This document shows positions 28,291 to 33,818 of a stretch of DNA of 33,818 nt, one piece after another (within the stretch, counting starts at the first letter, position 1; each line of letters begins with the position of its first letter). Made by a program: the position numbers and the translations under genes. Source of the DNA: Actinomycetota bacterium (GTDB taxonomy: Bacteria > Actinomycetota > Acidimicrobiia > Acidimicrobiales > Acidimicrobilacustridaceae); NCBI GenBank assembly GCA_009699125.1, contig WLOT01000006.1:1-33818 (forward strand). The letters run 5' to 3'. The notes beneath the pieces are model-generated. The model ran no database searches. It was not told the origin of the DNA and saw only the letters and a program-made list of their open reading frames with translations.

Positions 28291-29451
28291 CTACTCCAGG
28301 AAGTCGGCGTATCGAGTGAGGTAGGGCTGCACTCGCTCCGTGAGTTCGTCACGGTCAAGTCCCCATTCTTCTAGGGAGTAGGAGTGAGAACCGAATCGGT
28401 CTTTCTTGTGTTCTGCGCTATGGGCGCGCATCGCTTGCTCGGCTGCAGGACTGAACGTCTCGCCGAGTTGCTCATAAAGGGCGGCGATCGTGGAAAGTGG
28501 ATCAGTCACGAGGTCTGAATAGGCGATGTCCACAAAAGCGTCAGCGCGTCCTGCGGCGATTTGAGAATCTCGGAACGCATTTTGATTGTCGAGAAGTGTG
28601 CCGATGATCTCGGGCCATGTCTCACGTATATACGCCGTCCAGTCGGCGTCAGTAAATGTGCCAGCGAGAACGCGAACGAGGTTGCAAGCAGACGCGATGA
28701 CGTTGACGGGATCGCGATGGGTTAAGACGAAACGCGCATCCGGATAAACCGCGGCTAACGCAAATGGATCAATGAGATGCACGGGTGATTTCAATTGCCA
28801 TTGGCCTGGGCATTCCGATTGCAGGACTTGAAGAACTGCCTTGTGCCACTCGTAGGCCTGCGTGTGGTCATTTGCACGCACCCAGTCCATATAGGAAGGA
28901 AGGTTGAACGTGGTCGACAAATGCAGGCTGGAAAAATGCTGGCCGAGAACTGTTGCGCATTCGAGCGGCATGTTGGGTGGATCGTGATGGATCGCTTTGA
29001 ACTCAGGATTGATCATGCTGAGCATGTCGGGCGCATCCATCGCCGCAACGAAGCGAGGATCGGTCCGGTATGAATCGGTTGTGGGCGGTGGAACCGATTC
29101 GTTGATTTCCCAACCGAGCAACGAACGATTGCCCGGGTCGACGGAAAGTAAGTGGCTGAGCGCAGTCGTACCTGTGCGAGGTAAGCCAATAAGAAAGATT
29201 GGGGAATCCACCTGCGTCGACGCCAAATCAGGGTGAGTGCGGTGCCACTCGACAACGTTGAGACGGTTGACAAGATTTCCCACTGCCATGCCCTCGGCCG
29301 CCGCGATTCCGATGTCGGTGAGTTGGCCTTCGGTGTCTGCCGACTCGAGAAAGACCTCAAGTCCTTCACGAAACGAGGGATCTCCAAAGTCGGTGAGTCC
29401 GTTTGCGAGTTGGCTCGCCTGAGCGAGTAGTGCGTCGATATCTGTTGACAT
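28291..29451 (-). CDS. Sulfotransferase family protein
   Basis: PAPS 5'-phosphate motif PIFLIGLPRTGTTALSHLL; RFVLTHRDPVNVIAS. Confidence 0.92.
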   Translation of the reverse strand: MSTDIDALLAQASQLANGLTDFGDPSFREGLEVFLESADTEGQLTDIGIAAAEGMAVGNLVNRLNVVEWHRTHPDLASTQVDSPIFLIGLPRTGTTALSHLLSVDPGNRSLLGWEINESVPPPTTDSYRTDPRFVAAMDAPDMLSMINPEFKAIHHDPPNMPLECATVLGQHFSSLHLSTTFNLPSYMDWVRANDHTQAYEWHKAVLQVLQSECPGQWQLKSPVHLIDPFALAAVYPDARFVLTHRDPVNVIASACNLVRVLAGTFTDADWTAYIRETWPEIIGTLLDNQNAFRDSQIAAGRADAFVDIAYSDLVTDPLSTIAALYEQLGETFSPAAEQAMRAHSAEHKKDRFGSHSYSLEEWGLDRDELTERVQPYLTRYADFLE

Positions 29452-29650
29452 AAGACCCCCGGTGTCGTGCGAACGGTAGTCGGTGGTCGCCGTTGTCAGT
29501 GCCGCGTTGTGCCCATGGAATCGGCGATTTCTGCGCCCTGACTCAGGTTGGGAGACCGGACAACGTCTCGGGGCCGACCGGGGCCATACGCTTCTTCTCT
29601 GCCGGTGACGCGAACGCCCCGGCCTTGATCGAATTGCAGCTGGAGATCCC

Positions 29651-31174
29651 GTGAGTCAGAGCGACACAACACATTCGTCAGAGGTCCCCGGAGGTTGGGG
29701 GCCGGCGCTTGAGGATCTCGCGCAACGTCGGGCGACCGCTCGAGCGATGGGTGGCGAGGAACGTGTCGCGAAGAAGCATGCGAAGGGGCAGCTCGATGCA
29801 CGCGGGCGCATCGACTATCTGCTTGATCCAGGTTCGTTTCGTGAACTCGGCACGTTGGTCGGCGATGTGCCGAGCGATGGGATCATCGCTGGCGCCGGAC
29901 GAATCGATGGTCGTCCCGTCATGATCGGTGCTGAAGATTTCACGGTGCTGGCCGGTTCGATTGGTCCCGGGAGTACGTCGAAGCGTTACCGCCTTGCCGA
30001 ACTCGCGCTTGCCGAACGAATTCCGCTCATCATGTTGCTTGAGGGCGCAGGTCATCGTGGTGGCGGAGGTGGCGGTCGAGCACCTACCGATCTACTGATT
30101 CAAGCGAAATGCTCTGGCAAGGTTCCGGTACTAAGCGCAGTGATGGGTCCGTCTGCTGGTCACGGCGCGCTCATCGTTCCGATGTCGGACTTCAGCGTGA
30201 TGACCGCCGATGCTGCAGTGTTCACTGCCGGACCTCCCGTCGTGCGCGAATCGCTCGGCGAAGACGTAACAAAGGAAGATCTTGGCGGGCCGTCGGTTGC
30301 AGTGCCGAGCGGACTCATTCATAACGTCGCGCCCGACGACGAAACCGCGCTCGACATGTTGCGCGTGTATCTGTCGTTCTTCCCGTCAAGCGCATGGAGT
30401 TATGCGCCGCATCTCCCTGCCGCTGAGAGTGGCGATCAAGGTCTGCGATCAACGGACGAACTTCTTTCAATCATTCCGAGTGATTCGCGTAGGGCCTATG
30501 ACATGCGCGCGGTCCTCGATGTCATCGTTGACGATGGTTCATGGTTTGAAGTGCAGCCCGGATTTGGCCAGTCGATGATCTGTGGACTCGCTCGGCTTGG
30601 TGGCGAATCTGTCGCTGTTATTGCGAACCAGCCGACGGTGATGGCCGGTTCCATCGATGCCGATGCTGCCGACAAGGCCGCCCATTTCATCATGGTCGCC
30701 GATTCGTATCACCTTCCCTTGGTCTTTCTTGCCGACAATCCGGGGATGTTGCCGGGAAGCGAATCGGAACGCGCTGGGGTACTCCGATCCGGTGCTCGAA
30801 TGTTCGCGGCACAGACTCAGGCGTCGAGTCCGAAGCTTCACGTCACGCTGCGCAAGGCCTACGGGTTTGGTTCGATGGTCATGACGCTGGTTGGATTCGA
30901 CAACCAATCTGCAACTTTTGCCTATCCCGGGGCAACACTCGGTGCGATGGGCGCTAGCGCGATGAGTAAAGCCACCAACGCTGATGACGATGAAGCGGCG
31001 ATGCTTCGCGACGCCGAACTCCAAGCGTCGTACCGCTCGGCGGCCACTCTCGGGTTTGATGAACTCATCGATCCGCGTGAAACGCGCGATGTCTTGCTCG
31101 ACGCGCTCCAGCGCGCGCTGTTCCGTCGTCAAGTCGCACCGGAACCGGTTTCTCGCACAGCAATAACCCCCTGA
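29651..31174 (+). CDS. Acyl-CoA (propionyl-CoA-like) carboxylase beta / carboxyltransferase subunit
   Basis: RIDYLLDPGSFRELGTLVGD, GGGGGRAPTDLL, ADNPGMLPGSESERAGVLRSGARM. Confidence 0.93.
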   Translation: MSQSDTTHSSEVPGGWGPALEDLAQRRATARAMGGEERVAKKHAKGQLDARGRIDYLLDPGSFRELGTLVGDVPSDGIIAGAGRIDGRPVMIGAEDFTVLAGSIGPGSTSKRYRLAELALAERIPLIMLLEGAGHRGGGGGGRAPTDLLIQAKCSGKVPVLSAVMGPSAGHGALIVPMSDFSVMTADAAVFTAGPPVVRESLGEDVTKEDLGGPSVAVPSGLIHNVAPDDETALDMLRVYLSFFPSSAWSYAPHLPAAESGDQGLRSTDELLSIIPSDSRRAYDMRAVLDVIVDDGSWFEVQPGFGQSMICGLARLGGESVAVIANQPTVMAGSIDADAADKAAHFIMVADSYHLPLVFLADNPGMLPGSESERAGVLRSGARMFAAQTQASSPKLHVTLRKAYGFGSMVMTLVGFDNQSATFAYPGATLGAMGASAMSKATNADDDEAAMLRDAELQASYRSAATLGFDELIDPRETRDVLLDALQRALFRRQVAPEPVSRTAITP

Positions 31175-31243
31175 ACTGCTACGAGAACAGAAAACGTTCG
31201 AAGTGCGCCATTTCGGCGTCATCAATCGGTAGTCTTGCCCAGT

Positions 31244-31262
31244 CGCGAGAGACCGTCTCGCG
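31244..31262. promoter_or_regulatory. Perfect inverted repeat upstream of PLDc_N/SHOCT gene
   Basis: CGCGAGA-GACCG-TCTCGCG. Confidence 0.45.
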
Positions 31263-31300
31263 CCGTTCGACGTGTCGGAAACGGCACACAGGAGGCTTAG

Positions 31301-31696
31301 ATGTTTGCAGCGAGCACGAACTGGGGCTTGGGTGAGGTTCTCATCTCAATGCTCTATTTCACCTGTTTCTTTATTTGGATCTGGCTGGCGATCAGCGTCT
31401 TTATTGACATCTTCCGCAGCCCCGACATGGGCGGCGTTCACAAGGCCATCTGGGTCGTCGTGATCTTCATCATCCCGTTGCTGGGTGTCCTTGCGTACCT
31501 CATCGTTCGTGGCGGCAAGATGAACCAGCATGCGATCGAGGCCGCGAAGGCTCAGGACGCTGCCATGCAGAATTACATCCGTAACGCTGCGGGCACCACG
31601 CCGGCTGACGAACTTCATCGTCTCGCCGATCTCAAGGACCGTGGCGTCATCGATCAGGCCGAATTCGACAAGCTGAAGTCCAAGGTCGTCAGCTGA
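31301..31696 (+). CDS. PLDc_N + SHOCT domain membrane protein
   Basis: Two TM helices (FIWIWLAISVFIDIFRSPDMGGVHKAIWVVVIFIIPLLGVLAYLIVRG) and C-terminal ADELHRLADLKDRGVIDQAEFDKLKSKV. Confidence 0.92.
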   Translation: MFAASTNWGLGEVLISMLYFTCFFIWIWLAISVFIDIFRSPDMGGVHKAIWVVVIFIIPLLGVLAYLIVRGGKMNQHAIEAAKAQDAAMQNYIRNAAGTTPADELHRLADLKDRGVIDQAEFDKLKSKVVS

Positions 31697-31703
31697 TCTC
31701 GTT

Positions 31704-31762
31704 GCAGCGCTAAGGCGCTGCGATTGCGTTGTACCCGGTGCCCCGCTTCGGCGGGGTACCGG
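31704..31762. other. Tandem hairpins after the SHOCT gene
   Basis: GCAGCGC-TAAG-GCGCTGC (31704-31721) and CCGGTGCCCCGC-TTCG-GCGGGGTACCGG (31735-31762, one G-U pair); no U-tract. Confidence 0.65.
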
Positions 31763-31808
31763 CGCGTTCAGGACCGGTTTGTCGGTGGGAGGGTCCTAGG
31801 ATCTCGGC

Positions 31809-33818
31809 GTGCCTCATCCGACTCTTCTCACACAGGGCCGCATTGGCCCCATCGAAACTCGCAATCGCATCGTGTTCCCGGCGATGGATCAAAACAGTTG
31901 TGACGATGGCGCCATTACCGATCTCAACATCGCCCACTACGAAGCACGTGCTCGTGGCGGAGTCGGGCTACTGATCCTCGAAACTTCTGCAGTGGCATGG
32001 CCCATCGGAGCGACCTCGTTGCACCAGCCAGCGCTTTCAGACGATCGATTCATCCCAGGTCTTTCGCGACTAGCCGATGCGGTGCATCGTCACGGCTCGA
32101 AAATGGTCGTCCAGATCTGTCACCACGGAAAGACGGCCGGCGTCGACGCGATGCAAGAGCGTGAACAACTCGTTCCGTCGGTTCCTCTTCCCGACGATGA
32201 GTCCGATATGAGCGCCATCACCATGGACGAGCTCATGAAGATGGCAGGGCTCACTGGCGGGAAGCGGGCCAAGCAACGTGCGGCGACCACTGACGACATT
32301 GTGTGGGTGATTGACCAGTTTGCTGACGCGTCTGAACGGGTCAAGAAGGCCGGGTTGGATGGCATTGAAATTCACGCTGCCCACGGCTATCTGATTTCAA
32401 CGTTTCTTTCGCCTCACTACAACGTTCGCGACGATGAGTACGGCGGTTCGGTGGGGAATCGAGCCCGGTTGCTCGTTGAAATCATCACTGCAATTCGAAA
32501 GCGATGCGGCTCCAGCTTTGGAATCATCGTTCGTCTTGATGGTCGCGAATATGTCGAAGGTGGCATCACGCCCGAACTATGCGCCGAGTATGCGGTGATT
32601 GCGGAAGCTGCAGGCGCGGACGCAATTCACGTTTCGGCGTCAGGCCCTAACTCAATGGGCGTTGGCTTTACGAACGGCCCACTTCCGTGGCAACCCGATC
32701 AGTATGTGGGTCTCGCCGCAGTCGTGAAGTTGGCCGTTTCGATTCCGGTGATTGCTGTGGGACGCATCTTCCCCGATGCTGCTGAGACTCATCTGAAGAA
32801 CGGCGACTGCGATTTCGTATCGATGGGTCGACAACTTCTCGCCGATCCGGAAATCCCCGCAAAGTTGCTCTCCGGTTCCCCAGAGCGAGTTCGAACCTGC
32901 ATCAATTGCTTTGTCTGTGTCGCTCAGAACTTCTGGGACGGGGCACCGATCTGTGCGGTGAACGCTGAGTTGGGTCATTACGACGAAGGACCGCTTTCTC
33001 CCGCGGTGCAACGACGACACATCGTTGTTGTTGGAGGCGGTCCAGCCGGTATGGAGGCGGCGCGAGTCGCGGCCGTTCGTGGTCATTCAGTGACCTTGCT
33101 TGAAAAGTCCCCGCATCTCGGCGGAACAGCTCGGTTCTCGTCGCTGACAACTCCGATGAATGCGGAATTGGTTCGTTATCTCACAACAGAGATCAAGCGC
33201 CTTGATGTCGACGTACGCACGTCGACTCCGGTGACGGCGTCGTTGTTGCGCGAACTCAACGCGGATGTCGTCATCGTTGCGACAGGAGCTCGTCGAGAGC
33301 GCCCAAGCGTTCCAGGGGCCGAACTGCCGCATGTGTTTTCTGGCGATGACCTTCGTGCACTTCTTACCGGTGATGATCCGACCGCCGCTGCTCGACTTCC
33401 GTTCCATCGCCGCATCATCGTGTCGATCGGTCGATCACTTGGCTTCATGTCGAGCATGGATCGCGTCCGGTCGATGTCGAAGCGTTGGATGCCAATCGGT
33501 AAACGCGTTGTCGTTGTTGGCGGGGGGCTCGTTGGTGTTGAACTTGCCGAGTATCTCGCCGAGCGCGGCCGCAGCGTCACCGTTCTCGAAGTCGGCGAGA
33601 AACTCGGTCTCGAAATGGCCCACCCTCGGCGGGCCCGTGCGTTACACGAAGCTCGTAACCACGGCGTTGAGTTCATGACCGGTGCTGAACTGGTGTCGAT
33701 TACGGAAAGTGGCGTTTCCTATCGCGTTGGTGAAGAAATTCATACGGTGCGTGCAGAAGCGGTTGTCATTGCCAGTGGAGTCCACGCAGACAATTCCATC
33801 GCTGAACAACTCTCAGCC
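31809..33818 (+). CDS. NADH:flavin oxidoreductase / dienoyl-CoA reductase-like (OYE + Fe-S + FAD), truncated at window end
   Basis: Open frame from GTG 31809 to window end, absent from supplied ORF list: RIGPIETRNRIVFPAMDQN, HAAHGYLISTFLSPHYNVRDDEYGGS, CINCFVC...C, VVVGGGPAGMEAA, VVVGGGLVGVELAEYL. Confidence 0.93.
   Translation, partial: MPHPTLLTQGRIGPIETRNRIVFPAMDQNSCDDGAITDLNIAHYEARARGGVGLLILETSAVAWPIGATSLHQPALSDDRFIPGLSRLADAVHRHGSKMVVQICHHGKTAGVDAMQEREQLVPSVPLPDDESDMSAITMDELMKMAGLTGGKRAKQRAATTDDIVWVIDQFADASERVKKAGLDGIEIHAAHGYLISTFLSPHYNVRDDEYGGSVGNRARLLVEIITAIRKRCGSSFGIIVRLDGREYVEGGITPELCAEYAVIAEAAGADAIHVSASGPNSMGVGFTNGPLPWQPDQYVGLAAVVKLAVSIPVIAVGRIFPDAAETHLKNGDCDFVSMGRQLLADPEIPAKLLSGSPERVRTCINCFVCVAQNFWDGAPICAVNAELGHYDEGPLSPAVQRRHIVVVGGGPAGMEAARVAAVRGHSVTLLEKSPHLGGTARFSSLTTPMNAELVRYLTTEIKRLDVDVRTSTPVTASLLRELNADVVIVATGARRERPSVPGAELPHVFSGDDLRALLTGDDPTAAARLPFHRRIIVSIGRSLGFMSSMDRVRSMSKRWMPIGKRVVVVGGGLVGVELAEYLAERGRSVTVLEVGEKLGLEMAHPRRARALHEARNHGVEFMTGAELVSITESGVSYRVGEEIHTVRAEAVVIASGVHADNSIAEQLSA

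Noticed and set aside
1-33818. CRISPR arrays, transposons, phage genes, toxin-antitoxin or defence systems
   Set aside because: No regularly spaced repeats, transposase/integrase motifs or known defence domains were seen on either strand.

Overview
The window is a 33.8 kb high-GC bacterial chromosome segment. Gene content and order suggest an actinobacterium, possibly Acidimicrobiia-like; this is inference only. From about 1 to 22 kb it is mostly a conserved housekeeping block: coaD, a DivIVA-like coiled-coil gene, DUF177, rpmF, plsX, acpP, rnc, mutM, smc, then on the minus strand a MoxR/DUF58/VWA module, a two-component system, a DegP/HtrA-like protease, ftsY, ffh, rpsP, a KH-domain gene, rimM, trmD, rplS, DUF2469 and yraN. 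These are followed by a DsbA-like/mycoredoxin-like gene pair. From 22 to 33.8 kb it is an accessory metabolic region: zinc-type dehydrogenase, SnoaL-like protein, GT-C-like membrane protein, SDR, PadR regulator, amidase, sulfotransferase, acyl-CoA carboxyltransferase, PLDc_N/SHOCT protein, and an OYE/FAD/Fe-S oxidoreductase cut off by the window end. I saw no tRNA, rRNA, CRISPR array, transposase, phage gene or obvious pseudogene. I found no compelling evidence of a wholly new multi-gene system. The best leads are a 22-codon ORF fitted exactly between ftsY and ffh by overlapping stop/start codons, a DsbA-like protein with a CPFA active site next to a CPFC glutaredoxin-like protein, U-tract-less intergenic hairpins, and an rplS to DUF2469 junction lacking lepB and rnhB.
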